This document shows positions 42,250 through 50,970 of a stretch of DNA of 64,000 bases, one piece after another (the stretch's first letter is position 1; each line of letters starts with the position of its first letter). The notes under the pieces were generated by a model. It had not been told where the DNA came from. It did no database searches and saw nothing but the letters and a program-made list of their open reading frames with translations. The position numbers and the translations under genes are program-made. Origin of the DNA: Rufibacter ruber (GTDB lineage Bacteria > Bacteroidota > Bacteroidia > Cytophagales > Hymenobacteraceae); assembly GCF_001647275.1 (NCBI RefSeq), contig NZ_LRMM01000011.1, positions 1 to 64,000 on the forward strand, written 5' to 3'.

Positions 42250-42315
42250 AAAAGCCGGGCGTTGTTTTAAGGCTGTTTTTCTCAAAACAGGCCCAAAACA
42301 GACGCCCGGCTTTTT
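42250..42315 (+). terminator. Terminator with a CTGTTTT palindrome as its upper stem
   Basis: AAAAGCCGGGCGT (42250-42262) pairs with ACGCCCGGCTTTTT (42302-42315), and the palindrome at 42261-42303 fills the loop, giving one long nested hairpin ending in a T-run. Confidence 0.8.
42261..42303. repeat. Bipartite CTGTTTT palindrome, copy 22, within a terminator
   Basis: GTTGTTTTAAGGCTGTTTTT and CAAAACAGGCCCAAAACAGA. Inner part almost identical to the copy inside cysQ. Confidence 0.85.
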
Positions 42316-42726
42316 AAGGGGTGTCCAACCCTTGTTTCAGTGACGCAAAAGCAGCAGCTGTCCCTGAGATTGTGGCTTTGTTTCCGTTCTTAGGTGCTGT
42401 TCAATTCTCTGGGGCAGAACCTGCGCAACCAAGAATGGGTGGTGGAGGGGGAATGTGGGCGCCGTGCGGGGTGGGTGTGCTGGTAGGTTTCTGGTAATGT
42501 ATGGGTTGAATTATCTCTGGAAAGTTGGTTATATTTTCTTTTCTGTTAAAGCAGCGGCAAGGTGACCCAGCAAAGGTAACCTTTCTTGGGTGTGATTCGT
42601 TAAAAAAGGGTTTTGGGGTTTTGGCGCGAGGTTAAATCCTGTTTTTCCTTAAAATGTTCTTGGTAAACTCGGCTTGCTGGCCTAATTTGCTTCCACTTCT
42701 TCTTTAATGGAAGAGTTAATTGAAAA

Positions 42727-43128
42727 ATGAGTAAATCTGTCCTGTTTCAAGACCCCACTATCACTATCTCTTTTGATGATTCCTCCCAATGTGTGTATGC
42801 CGACTGGACAGGGTTTCAAACACTTCGTTCTGTGCAGGAGGGCTGTGAGCGGATCTTAGAGGCCATGGTGCAGCACGGGAGCCATAAGGTCTTAAATGAC
42901 AACACCAATGTAGAAGGAATTTGGTCCAGTGCGGCAGAATGGGTAGGGTCAGATTGGTTTCCGCGCATGAAACAGGCGGGAATGACCGCCTTTGCCTGGG
43001 TGTACTCGCCCAGCATGTTCAGCCGGCTCTCCACAGACAAGTCTTTGCGCTTTACCTATGACACCCGCGGCATTGAGGTGTTTGATGATATTGATGCTGC
43101 CACCAAATGGCTGAGAAGCCTGGACTAG
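42727..43128 (+). CDS. Hypothetical protein with STAS/SpoIIAA-like fold
   Basis: 133 residues. Pattern of strand-helix alternation with ADWTGFQTLRSVQEGCERIL, HKVLNDNTNVEGIW and the end RGIEVFDDIDAATKWLRSL, as in the Bacteroidota SpoIIAA/STAS-like group with a FDDIDAAxxWL ending. No kinase or partner nearby. Function unknown, perhaps regulatory. Confidence 0.65.
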   Translation: MSKSVLFQDPTITISFDDSSQCVYADWTGFQTLRSVQEGCERILEAMVQHGSHKVLNDNTNVEGIWSSAAEWVGSDWFPRMKQAGMTAFAWVYSPSMFSRLSTDKSLRFTYDTRGIEVFDDIDAATKWLRSLD

Positions 43129-43170
43129 GCTACGCACAGAAGCAGCTATAGAACGCATACCTGCCAAAAA

Positions 43171-43208
43171 CAGAAAGCCCCGTTAGATTGCTCTAACGGG
43201 GCTTTCTG
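43171..43208. terminator. Bidirectional terminator between the STAS-like gene and frr
   Basis: CAGAAAGCCCCGTTAGA and TCTAACGGGGCTTTCTG form a perfect 17-bp stem with a 4-base loop. Palindrome copy 23 begins within its last three bases. Confidence 0.88.
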
Positions 43209-43244
43209 TTTTTGGCCTGTTTTCTGAAAAACAGGCCAAAAACG
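43206..43244. repeat. Bipartite CTGTTTT palindrome, copy 23
   Basis: CTGTTTTTGGCCTGTTTTCT with GAAAAACAGGCCAAAAACG, seven bases before the stop of the minus-strand frr gene. Confidence 0.9.
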
Positions 43245-43250
43245 TAAGGG

Positions 43251-43814
43251 TTAGATGGTCATGATCTCAGCTTCTTTCTTGGTGAGAAGCTCGTCAATTT
43301 TCACAATATAAGCATCTGTCAATTTCTGCACCTTGCCTTCTGCGTCTTTCACGGCGTCTTCTGAGGTGCCTTCTTTCTGAAGCTTACGGAGGTCATCATT
43401 CACATCTTTCCGGATGTTCCGGATTCTGATCTTGCCGCTCTCAGTCTCGTTCTTGGCCTGTTTCACCAGTTCGCGTCTGCGTTCTTCGGTCAGGGCAGGA
43501 ATGTTCAGACGTACGCCTTCGGCATCTTGCTGCGGGTTAAGCCCTAGGTCACTGTTTTTGATCGCTTTGGCCACTTCAGAAATCATGTTCTTCTCCCAAG
43601 GCTTGATCATGAGGGTGCGGGCGTCTGGCGTGGTGACGTTGGCAACCTGCGAGATGGGGGTAGGGGTGCCGTAGTAATCTACCCGCAGGTGCTCCACCAT
43701 GGCCGGTGAAGCTTTCCCGGCTCTGATTTTTGTTAATTCTACGCTTGTATGCTGTACCGCCTTCTGCATAGATTCTTCGGCTTCGCTCAAGTAAAAATTA
43801 ATTTCTTCGGTCAT
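43251..43814 (-). CDS. frr: Ribosome recycling factor
   Basis: Splits post-termination ribosomes with EF-G. 187 residues, normal length. Conserved: ELTKIRAGKASPAMVEHLRVDYYG (about 25-48), TPISQVANVTTPDARTL, LNIPALTEERRRELVKQAK and the C-terminal helical part. Downstream of pyrH on the same strand, the common pyrH-frr order. Confidence 0.97.
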   Translation of the reverse strand: MTEEINFYLSEAEESMQKAVQHTSVELTKIRAGKASPAMVEHLRVDYYGTPTPISQVANVTTPDARTLMIKPWEKNMISEVAKAIKNSDLGLNPQQDAEGVRLNIPALTEERRRELVKQAKNETESGKIRIRNIRKDVNDDLRKLQKEGTSEDAVKDAEGKVQKLTDAYIVKIDELLTKKEAEIMTI

Positions 43815-43922
43815 GTTGTTCTTCGGTTAGAAAGATATGCTGTGTATGGCCGCCCCAGCGTAAGCCAATGGGCGGCGCTAATTTCTGATTTTATTCTGTA
43901 AATTCCATTGCCTGGGGCTTGG

Positions 43923-44630
43923 TTACATAGACACCAGGGTGCCTACTTTTTCCCCGTCCAGCAATCTGGCCAGGTTGCCGGGCTTGTTGATGTCAAAGAC
44001 CACTATGGGCAGGTTGTTCTCTTTGCAGAGCGTGAAGGCGGTCATGTCCATCACGTTGAGGCCTTTTTCAAATACTTCTTCAAAGGTAATGTCTACGTAA
44101 CGGGTGGCCGTGGGGTCTTTCTCTGGGTCTGCGGTGTAGATGCCGTCAACGCGGGTGCCTTTTAGCACCACATCTGCCTCTATCTCAATGGCGCGCAGGG
44201 AGGCGGCTGAGTCTGTGGTGAAGTATGGGCTGCCAATGCCGGCCCCAAAAATTACTACGCGGCCTTTCTCCAGGTGGCGCATGGCCCGGCGCCGTATGTA
44301 CGGCTCGCAGACCTGCTGAATATTGATGCCTGAGAGCAGGCGGGTAAACACACCGGCTTTCTCCAGGGCGCTTTGCAACGCCATGCTGTTGATAACGGTG
44401 GCCAGCATGCCCATGTAGTCCCCTTGCACGCGGTCTAACCCTACAGACTCGGCTTGTACGCCCCTGAAAATATTTCCGCCCCCAATCACCACAGCTACTT
44501 GTACCCCAAGGTCTACGGCAGTTTTAATCTCCTGGGCATATTGCACCAGCATATTGGTGTCAATGCCGTACTGCTGTTCGCCCATCAGGGACTCTCCGCT
44601 GAGCTTCAATAGAATTCGTTTGAATCGCAT
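43923..44630 (-). CDS. pyrH: UMP kinase
   Basis: Phosphorylates UMP to UDP; amino-acid-kinase fold. 235 residues. N-terminal [13 protein letters not shown] (about 4-16), [13 protein letters not shown] (about 47-59), [17 protein letters not shown], the catalytic and ATP segments [22 protein letters not shown] and [17 protein letters not shown]. Probably one transcript with frr. Confidence 0.97.
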   Translation of the reverse strand: MRFKRILLKLSGESLMGEQQYGIDTNMLVQYAQEIKTAVDLGVQVAVVIGGGNIFRGVQAESVGLDRVQGDYMGMLATVINSMALQSALEKAGVFTRLLSGINIQQVCEPYIRRRAMRHLEKGRVVIFGAGIGSPYFTTDSAASLRAIEIEADVVLKGTRVDGIYTADPEKDPTATRYVDITFEEVFEKGLNVMDMTAFTLCKENNLPIVVFDINKPGNLARLLDGEKVGTLVSM

Positions 44631-44667
44631 GCTTCTTATAAGTAGAATAGTTAGTGACGCCTGTATA

Positions 44668-44706
44668 CGTTTTGGGCCTGTTTTCTGAAAAACAGGCCCA
44701 AAACAG
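44668..44706. repeat. Bipartite CTGTTTT palindrome, copy 24
   Basis: CGTTTTGGGCCTGTTTTCTG with AAAAACAGGCCCAAAACAG, between two minus-strand genes, just after the biotin-carrier stop. Confidence 0.88.
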
Positions 44707-44713
44707 GTTTTAT

Positions 44714-45208
44714 CTAAAATACAACCAGTACCTGGTTCTTCTCCACGTTCTGTTTCACGCTTACTTTCACCTCGCTCACCACGCCGTCACCAGGTGATTT
44801 GATGATGTTTTCCATCTTCATGGCCTCCAGAATGAGAACTGGGTCTCCTTTCTTCACCTCCTGCCCCGGCGTTACCTTGATGTCCAGAATCAGCCCCGGC
44901 ATAGGGGCTTTGATGTCATTGAGCTTTTGGCTCAGGGCCTGCCCCATGCCCAGGCTTTCCAGCAACAGGTCCATGCGGTCTTGCACCTGCAGGGTGTGCA
45001 CGTTGCCGTTGATTTTTATTTGGAAGGTCTTGGTGTCTGGCTCGGTCTCCAGCAGCTCTGCCGTGTAAGACTTGCCGTCTTTGATTATATGGAAAGAGGT
45101 GGCGTTGAGCGGGAGCAGATCCCAGGTAAAAGGGGCGTTATTGAGAAGAATCTGGTTTTTCTCAACCACAACTTGCCACGTTTTCGTAGCTGATTTTACC
45201 TGTAGCAT
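44714..45208 (-). CDS. Biotin carboxyl carrier protein
   Basis: 164 residues. The C-terminal biotinyl domain has the modification site [10 protein letters not shown] (Lys at about 130) and [20 protein letters not shown]. The N-terminal half resembles the linker region of acyl-CoA carboxylase carrier subunits, with strands [11 protein letters not shown] and [15 protein letters not shown]. Carries CO2 for an acetyl-, propionyl- or oxaloacetate-type carboxylase; partner subunits are not in the window. Confidence 0.88.
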   Translation of the reverse strand: MLQVKSATKTWQVVVEKNQILLNNAPFTWDLLPLNATSFHIIKDGKSYTAELLETEPDTKTFQIKINGNVHTLQVQDRMDLLLESLGMGQALSQKLNDIKAPMPGLILDIKVTPGQEVKKGDPVLILEAMKMENIIKSPGDGVVSEVKVSVKQNVEKNQVLVVF

Positions 45209-45290
45209 GTAGAGCAGCGTTTAAGAGCGTGTATACGGTAAGTTTAGAATAAATTCTCAACTTGAGTCCTCAAAGTTAATAAATCCTTGC

Positions 45291-47813
45291 ATGAATCACA
45301 TTGTTTCCCGCGCCTTCTTGTATATGACCGCAGCAGGGCTGCTGGCGGGTTGTGCCGCCAAACGCCCTGTAAACACCTCTGTTGCCGCTGAACCCGTAGC
45401 CACCAAGGTTGATTCTGCGGCTTTGGCTCCCGCCCCTGTCACCAGCCAGGGGCCTTATAATCCTGCGGCTGAGCGCCTGATGGATCTGCTGCACACGCGG
45501 CTCAACGTAAGGTTTGACTGGGGGAAACAGCACCTGCTGGGGGAGGCCACCCTCACCCTTAAGCCGTATTTCTATCCGCAGGAAAAAATTGTGCTGGATG
45601 CCAAAGGGTTTGACCTTCATAAGGTGACACTGCAAAAAGGAAAACAGGAGGTGCCCTTGGCCTATGACTATGACCGCTACCAACTCACCCTCAAGCTGGA
45701 TAAGGCCTATACCCGTAAAGACACTTTGCAAATCTTTATCTCCTACACGGCTAAGCCCAATGAACTGAAGGTGAAAGGAAGTGAGGCCATTCTGGCAGAT
45801 AAGGGCCTGTACTTCATCAACCCCACGGGGAAAGAGGAAGACCTGCCCCAGCAAATCTGGACGCAGGGGGAGACCGAGGCTAACTCTGCCTGGTTCCCCA
45901 CCATTGACAAACCCAATGAGCGCATGACGCAGGAGATCATCATGACTGTAGAAGACCGGTTTAAGACGCTTTCAAACGGGGTGCTGGTATCATCTAGAAA
46001 AGGAGCCAACGGCCTGCGCACAGACCATTGGCGAATGAACCAGCCGCATGCGCCTTACCTGGCCATGATGGCTATTGGTGAATTTACGGTGGTGAAAGAC
46101 AAATGGCGGGACAAGGAGGTTACCTATTGGGTAGAGCCTGAGTATGCGGCTACGGCCAAAGCTACCTTTGGCCGCACCCCTGCCATGATGGAATTCTTCT
46201 CCCAGAAGCTGGGCGTGCCCTTTGTCTGGGACAAGTACGCGCAGGTGGTGGTACGTAATTTTGTGTCAGGGGCCATGGAAAACACCACAGCCTCCACGTT
46301 TATGGAGTCTGTGCAGCAAGACCGCCGGGAACTGCTAGACAAGAACTGGGACCATATCATTGCCCATGAGCTTTTCCACCAGTGGTTTGGTGATCTGGTG
46401 ACCACTGAATCCTGGGCCAACCTGCCCCTGAATGAGTCCTTTGCAGATTACTCAGAATACCTGTGGGCGGAGCACCAGTACGGGGCAGATGAAGCCGCTC
46501 TCACGCACAGAGAGGCATTGCTGGAATATTTAGGCGAAGCCAGAACCAAGCAGGAGCCGTTGATCCGGTACCGGTACCTGGACAAGGAAGATATGTTTGA
46601 CAGTCATTCATACGCCAAAGGCGGGAGGGTGCTGCACATGCTCCGGAAATTGGTTGGGGAGGAGGCTTTTTTCCAGTCTCTCAATTATTACCTGGTCCGG
46701 AACAAGTTCAGTCCGGTAGAGATAGATGAACTGCGCTTGGCGTTTGAGGAAGTAACCGGGAAAGACCTCAGGCCATTCTTTCAGCAATGGTTCCTCACCC
46801 CGGGGCATCCGGTGCTGAGCATCAGCCATTCTTTCCAGGACCAGTCCCTGACACTGCACGTGAATCAGACACAGGACACTGTGCAGACAACCGTCTACAA
46901 CTTTCCTTTGACGGTTGCTATCTATCATAAAGGGGGGAAGCAGGAGTGGCAGGTTGAGGTCACAAAGACAAACCAGAGCTTCAGTTTTCCATTGGCCCAT
47001 ACCCCAGAAGCGGTAGTGGTAGACCCAGAGCAAACGTTGTTGGCAGATATACAACATAAGCAGACAATCTCAGAATGGGCAAACCAGTTCCAGTACAGCA
47101 CGGCCTTTGCTGCAAAGGCAACTGCGCTGGACCATCTACGGGACACTACCGGGCTGGGGCTGCAGGAAGCTATTATGAAAGCCGTGCAAGATCCATTCTG
47201 GAAAATTAGAGCCACAGGACTAGAGCTCTTGGTAAGCACTCCTCTAATGGAATCTCCAGAAGTGCAGGGGCAACTGCAGATGCTGGCGGCCAAAGACCCT
47301 AACAGTTCAGTAAGGGCCACGGCTACTTACGTATTGGGGACATTGACAGGGCTCCCGAAAGAGATTATTGAAGTAGGGCTGCAAGACAGTTCCTACCAGG
47401 TAAACGCTGCCGCCATTTTCTCATGGGCCAGGGGCAAGCATGATCTGCAGCGCCTGACTTCATTTTTAAACCTGAAAAACCCAGACATAGTAAATGCGGT
47501 AGCCGCAGCTTTTACAGATTCTCAGGAGAACCAGATGTACGATTGGTACCTGCGGCAGGCCAGGAGACTGCGTAGCGGGGACCTGTATTACTTCATACAG
47601 AGCTTTGGCGCCTTCCTGATGAAAAAAAATATTGATGAGCAGGAGAGGGGTTGGCAGGCTTTGGTAAACATAGTGGAACGGGAAAATATGCCAGTGGTCA
47701 AACAGTCAGCGTTTCAAATGCTTACACTCATGGCAGAGACAGAAGAACGTAAAGAAACAGTGGCAAAACTGCAGGCACAGGATGAGAAATTGAGGGACAA
47801 CGAAGGGCTATAA
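45291..47813 (+). CDS. M1 family metallo-aminopeptidase, lipoprotein
   Basis: 840 residues. N-terminal lipobox TAAGLLAGC (Cys21) predicts anchoring at the cell envelope. M1 features: exopeptidase motif GAMEN near 327-331 and the zinc site HELFHQWFGD with His359, His363 and Glu382 (in LNESFADYSEY), an exact HExxH-x18-E. The C-terminal 200 residues are HEAT-like helical repeats (for example SVRATATYVLGTLTGL). Cleaves N-terminal residues from peptides, probably in nutrition. Confidence 0.93.
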   Translation: MNHIVSRAFLYMTAAGLLAGCAAKRPVNTSVAAEPVATKVDSAALAPAPVTSQGPYNPAAERLMDLLHTRLNVRFDWGKQHLLGEATLTLKPYFYPQEKIVLDAKGFDLHKVTLQKGKQEVPLAYDYDRYQLTLKLDKAYTRKDTLQIFISYTAKPNELKVKGSEAILADKGLYFINPTGKEEDLPQQIWTQGETEANSAWFPTIDKPNERMTQEIIMTVEDRFKTLSNGVLVSSRKGANGLRTDHWRMNQPHAPYLAMMAIGEFTVVKDKWRDKEVTYWVEPEYAATAKATFGRTPAMMEFFSQKLGVPFVWDKYAQVVVRNFVSGAMENTTASTFMESVQQDRRELLDKNWDHIIAHELFHQWFGDLVTTESWANLPLNESFADYSEYLWAEHQYGADEAALTHREALLEYLGEARTKQEPLIRYRYLDKEDMFDSHSYAKGGRVLHMLRKLVGEEAFFQSLNYYLVRNKFSPVEIDELRLAFEEVTGKDLRPFFQQWFLTPGHPVLSISHSFQDQSLTLHVNQTQDTVQTTVYNFPLTVAIYHKGGKQEWQVEVTKTNQSFSFPLAHTPEAVVVDPEQTLLADIQHKQTISEWANQFQYSTAFAAKATALDHLRDTTGLGLQEAIMKAVQDPFWKIRATGLELLVSTPLMESPEVQGQLQMLAAKDPNSSVRATATYVLGTLTGLPKEIIEVGLQDSSYQVNAAAIFSWARGKHDLQRLTSFLNLKNPDIVNAVAAAFTDSQENQMYDWYLRQARRLRSGDLYYFIQSFGAFLMKKNIDEQERGWQALVNIVERENMPVVKQSAFQMLTLMAETEERKETVAKLQAQDEKLRDNEGL

Positions 47814-47845
47814 ATGATTGGCCTGAAAAAATATTTGCAGAAATA

Positions 47846-47876
47846 TTTGACACGAAAGAAAAAGCATCTAATTTTG
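47846..47876 (+). promoter_or_regulatory. Promoter of the tRNA-tuf transcript
   Basis: TTTG at 47846-47849 and TAATTTTG at 47869-47876, separated by 19 bases, match the Bacteroidota housekeeping pattern exactly. About 60 bases upstream of tRNA-Tyr. Confidence 0.8.
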
Positions 47877-47936
47877 CAGCTCCTAAGAACGAAAACGGCA
47901 ACGGAAAACGGTTTTAGGGTTCTTTGAAAGAAGAAT

Positions 47937-48019
47937 GGGGAGATTCCAGAGTGGCCAAATGGGACGGACTGTAACTCCGTTAGCGTAAGCTTTCGAAGGT
48001 TCGAATCCTTCTCTCCCCA
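47937..48019 (+). tRNA. tRNA-Tyr (GTA)
   Basis: 83 bases, class II with a long variable arm (CGTTAGCGTAAGCTTTCG). Acceptor stem GGGGAGA/TCTCCCC, anticodon GTA in ACTGTAACT, T-loop GGTTCGAATCC. CCA is not encoded. First in the tRNA-tuf cluster. Confidence 0.96.
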
Positions 48020-48093
48020 CACCAACACCGGTCAGAAATCAGAATAAGGTTACAGGTTATTCAAAGTGAAATTTCTGATCTTTTAGTAAACAA

Positions 48094-48166
48094 GCGGGAG
48101 TAGCTCAGTTGGTAGAGCGACAGCCTTCCAAGCTGTAGGTCGCGGGTTCGAACCTCGTCTCCCGCT
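48094..48166 (+). tRNA. tRNA-Gly (TCC)
   Basis: 73 bases. Acceptor GCGGGAG/CTCCCGC, D-loop AGCTCAGTTGGTAGAGC, anticodon TCC in CTTCCAA, T-loop GGTTCGAACC. CCA not encoded. Confidence 0.97.
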
Positions 48167-48213
48167 CTTTTTTAAAAGTGTATGATGCAGCGCAAGCTGC
48201 ATCATTTCATTAT

Positions 48214-48285
48214 GCCGACGTAGCTCAGGGGTAGAGTACTTCCTTGGTAAGGAAGGGGTCGTGGGTTCAATTCCCATCGTTGGCT
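48214..48285 (+). tRNA. tRNA-Thr (GGT)
   Basis: 72 bases. Acceptor GCCGACG/CGTTGGC (one wobble), anticodon GGT in TTGGTAA, T-loop GGTTCAATTCC. CCA not encoded. Confidence 0.97.
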
Positions 48286-48343
48286 CGAACGGGTGTGTTT
48301 TGATAGAGCGCACTATTCAACGAAGAACTAAATACTATCTAAA

Positions 48344-49530
48344 ATGGCTAAAGAACAATTTGATCGCTCCAAACCGCACGTAAACATCGGTACGATTGGG
48401 CACGTTGACCACGGTAAGACAACCTTGACTGCTGCTATTACTCAGGTTTTAGCGAGTAAAGGTCTAGCCGCAAAAAGAGATTTCTCTTCTATTGACAACG
48501 CTCCAGAAGAAAAAGAGCGTGGTATTACAATTAACACCTCTCACGTAGAGTATGCTACTGAGAACCGTCACTACGCGCACGTTGACTGCCCAGGTCACGC
48601 TGACTACGTGAAAAACATGGTGACTGGTGCTGCTCAGATGGACGGTGCTATCCTGGTAGTTGCTGCTACTGATGGTCCAATGCCACAAACACGTGAGCAC
48701 ATCCTTTTGGCTCGTCAGGTAGGTGTTCCTGCCCTTGTTGTGTTCATGAACAAAGTGGACATGGTAGACGATCCAGAGTTATTAGAGCTAGTTGAAATGG
48801 AAATCAGAGAGCTTCTTTCTTTCTATGATTTGACGGCGATAACATTCCAGTGATTCAAGGTTCAGCTCTTGGTGGCTTGAACGGAGATGAGAAGTGGGTG
48901 AAAACTATTGAAGAATTGATGGCAGCTGTTGATAGCTACATTCCAATTCCTGCTCGTTTAACTGATCTTCCTTTCTTGATGCCAGTTGAAGACGTGTTCT
49001 CAATCACTGGTCGTGGTACAGTTGCCACTGGCCGTATTGAGCGTGGTATCATCAACTCTGGTGAGCAAGTAGATATCTTGGGTATGGGTGCTGAAGGCTT
49101 GAAGTCTACAGTAACTGGTGTTGAGATGTTCCGTAAGATCCTTGACAGAGGTGAAGCTGGTGACAACGTAGGTCTGTTGTTACGTGGTATTGAGAAAACT
49201 GATATCCGCAGAGGTATGGTTATCTGCAAGCCAGGTTCAGTAACTCCTCATCAAAAATTCAAAGCTGAGGTTTACGTTCTTTCTAAAGAAGAAGGTGGAC
49301 GTCACACTCCATTCTTCAACAACTATCGTCCTCAGTTCTATTTAAGAACTACAGACGTAACTGGCGTGATTACTCTGCCAGAAGGTGTTGAAATGGTGAT
49401 GCCTGGTGATAACATCACTATCACTGTTGAATTGATCAACAAAGTAGCGATGGAGAAAGGTCTGCGTTTCGCTATCCGTGAGGGTGGTAGAACTGTAGGT
49501 GCCGGTCAGGTAACTGAAATCCTTGACTAA
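48344..49530 (+). CDS. tuf: Elongation factor Tu, with an apparent 1-base deletion
   Basis: GTPase that brings aminoacyl-tRNA to the ribosome. G1 GHVDHGKT at residues 19-26, G3 DCPGH, G4 NKVDM are present. At codon 162 (48827-48829) the frame breaks: the text reads GATTTGACGG where GATTTTGACGG would give D-F-D-G-D. As written, the first part ends at 48853 after about 169 residues; the rest, from [16 protein letters not shown] to the end (QVTEILD), lies in the next frame and is intact. With one T restored the protein would be 395 residues, exactly normal. Since no other tuf is in view and the protein is essential, a homopolymer undercall is the likeliest cause. tRNA genes upstream, tRNA-Trp and secE downstream. 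Confidence 0.95.
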
Positions 49531-49544
49531 TTTCAAAAAAAATG

Positions 49545-49584
49545 AGTCCGCTCTGCTGTTGAAGTGGGGCGGACTTGTTTTTTT
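49545..49584 (+). terminator. Terminator of tuf
   Basis: AGTCCGC and GCGGACT close a G/C-rich stem (49545-49575), followed by a T-run. The -33 TTG of the next promoter lies at its foot. Confidence 0.75.
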
Positions 49585-49605
49585 AGAAAAAGAATACTAC
49601 ATTTG
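49575..49605 (+). promoter_or_regulatory. Promoter of tRNA-Trp-secE-nusG-rplK
   Basis: TTG at 49575-49577 and TACATTTG at 49598-49605, spaced 20 bases, overlapping the T-run of the tuf terminator. About 34 bases upstream of tRNA-Trp. Confidence 0.7.
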
Positions 49606-49638
49606 CACTCCATTTGAATGAATGGCGTGCATTTTTTT

Positions 49639-49711
49639 ACGGGAGTAGCTCAATTGGTAGAGTAGTGGTCTCCAAAACCATTGGTTGTAGGTTCGAGTCC
49701 TACCTCCCGTG
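49639..49711 (+). tRNA. tRNA-Trp (CCA)
   Basis: 73 bases. Acceptor ACGGGAG/CTCCCGT, anticodon CCA in CTCCAAA, T-loop GGTTCGAGTCC. Only 23 bases before secE. Confidence 0.97.
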
Positions 49712-49734
49712 CAATAGAAGTAAATAGAATCACA

Positions 49735-49926
49735 ATGGGAAAGTTGACGAAATTCTTCAATGACACAGTAGAGGAGATGCGGAACAAAGTATCTTGGCCT
49801 ACCTACGCAGAGCTTCAAAAAAGCTCTATTTTAGTGTTGGTAGGGTCTGTTGTGTTTGCAGTCATTGTGGGTGCTATGGACTTTGTTTACGACTCCACCC
49901 TGGAATGGTTTTATAACCAATTCTAA
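49735..49926 (+). CDS. secE: Preprotein translocase subunit SecE
   Basis: 63 residues from the ATG giving MGKLTKFFNDTVEEMRNKVSW. One membrane helix at about 31-50 (ILVLVGSVVFAVIVGAMDF) preceded by the amphipathic W-P segment VSWPTYAELQKSS, the SecE signature. Part of the SecYEG channel. The frame extends 5' into tRNA-Trp, so the internal ATG is the true start. Confidence 0.95.
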   Translation: MGKLTKFFNDTVEEMRNKVSWPTYAELQKSSILVLVGSVVFAVIVGAMDFVYDSTLEWFYNQF

Positions 49927-49944
49927 AAAAGAAGAGCTGGAGAA

Positions 49945-50502
49945 ATGGCAGATTTAAAATGGTATGTAGTGCGCGCGGTTTCAGGACAAGAAAAGAAAGC
50001 AAAGTCTTATCTTGAAAATGAAGTAGCGCGTCACAATCTTACGGAGATGGTGCCTCAGGTGCTAATTCCGTCAGAGAAAGTTTATGAGATGCGTAACGGG
50101 AAAAAACGCGTGAGAGAACGCAGCTTTTTTCCCGGTTATGTATTAGTGCACGCTGATATTTCAAATGGTGAAGTAGAGCACCTGATCACTAGTACCCCAG
50201 GAGTTATAGGTTTTCTGGGGGCTAACGGTGGTAATGCCACTACAAAGCCCGTTCCTTTGAGGATGTCTGAAGTCAACCGCATCTTAGGTAAAGTTGACGA
50301 GACCTCTGAGGAAGTTGAGACTCTGGAGACCCCGTTTATTGTGGGAGAGACAGTGAAGGTGATGGATGGCCCATTCAATGGTTTCTCTGGAACAGTAGAG
50401 GAAGTGTTTGAGGAGCGTCGCAAACTGAACGTGATGGTGAAGATCTTCGGTAGAAATACACCGGTTGAACTGAACTACATGCAAGTAGAAAAGGAACAGT
50501 AG
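49945..50502 (+). CDS. nusG: Transcription termination/antitermination protein NusG
   Basis: 185 residues. NGN domain (WYVVRAVSGQEKKAKSYLE start, SFFPGYVLVHADI) and C-terminal KOW domain (GETVKVMDGPFNGFSGTVEE, about 132-151). Binds RNA polymerase to modulate pausing and couples to ribosomes. In the standard secE-nusG-rplK order. Confidence 0.97.
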   Translation: MADLKWYVVRAVSGQEKKAKSYLENEVARHNLTEMVPQVLIPSEKVYEMRNGKKRVRERSFFPGYVLVHADISNGEVEHLITSTPGVIGFLGANGGNATTKPVPLRMSEVNRILGKVDETSEEVETLETPFIVGETVKVMDGPFNGFSGTVEEVFEERRKLNVMVKIFGRNTPVELNYMQVEKEQ

Positions 50503-50514
50503 TAATAATTAATA

Positions 50515-50958
50515 ATGGCAAAAGAAATAAAAGGTTACCTGAAACTTCAGGTAAAGGGAGGCGCCGCGAATCCTGCACCGCCGATTGGACCTGCTCTTGG
50601 TTCTAAAGGTCTTAACATTATGGAGTTCTGCAAGCAATTTAATGCGAGAACCCAGGATAAGGCTGGCCAAGTTTGCCCAGTTTTGATTACGATCTATACA
50701 GATAAGTCGTTTGACTTTGTAATTAAGACTCCTCCAGCACCAGTTTTGTTGATGGATGCAGCAAAAATCAAAAACGGGTCAAAAGAGCCTAACCGTAACA
50801 AAGTTGGTTCTGTGACGTGGGATCAGATTCGCGAGATTGCTGAAATCAAAATGCCTGACTTGAACGCTTTCAAAGTGGAGTCAGCTATGAAATTGGTTGC
50901 GGGTACAGCGCGTAGCATGGGTATCACAGTTAAAGGCACTGCTCCCTGGAGTGAGTAA
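50515..50958 (+). CDS. rplK: 50S ribosomal protein L11
   Basis: 147 residues. [10 protein letters not shown]-type [20 protein letters not shown] near the start and the C-terminal rRNA-binding [20 protein letters not shown] signature. Component of the GTPase-associated stalk base. Confidence 0.97.
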   Translation: MAKEIKGYLKLQVKGGAANPAPPIGPALGSKGLNIMEFCKQFNARTQDKAGQVCPVLITIYTDKSFDFVIKTPPAPVLLMDAAKIKNGSKEPNRNKVGSVTWDQIREIAEIKMPDLNAFKVESAMKLVAGTARSMGITVKGTAPWSE

Positions 50959-50970
50959 TTAAAAAAGCAA

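Larger units (their letters stand above)
42237..42726. other. Gene-free stretch after nadD
   Basis: Begins with a composite terminator that contains a CTGTTTT palindrome. From about 42320 to 42726 I see no gene and no strong structure; the last 100 bases are AT-rich and probably hold the promoter of the next gene. Confidence 0.6.

Noticed and set aside
48820-48860. Programmed frameshifting in tuf
   Set aside because: No slippery heptamer, no downstream structure and no known precedent in tuf; a missing T explains it more simply.
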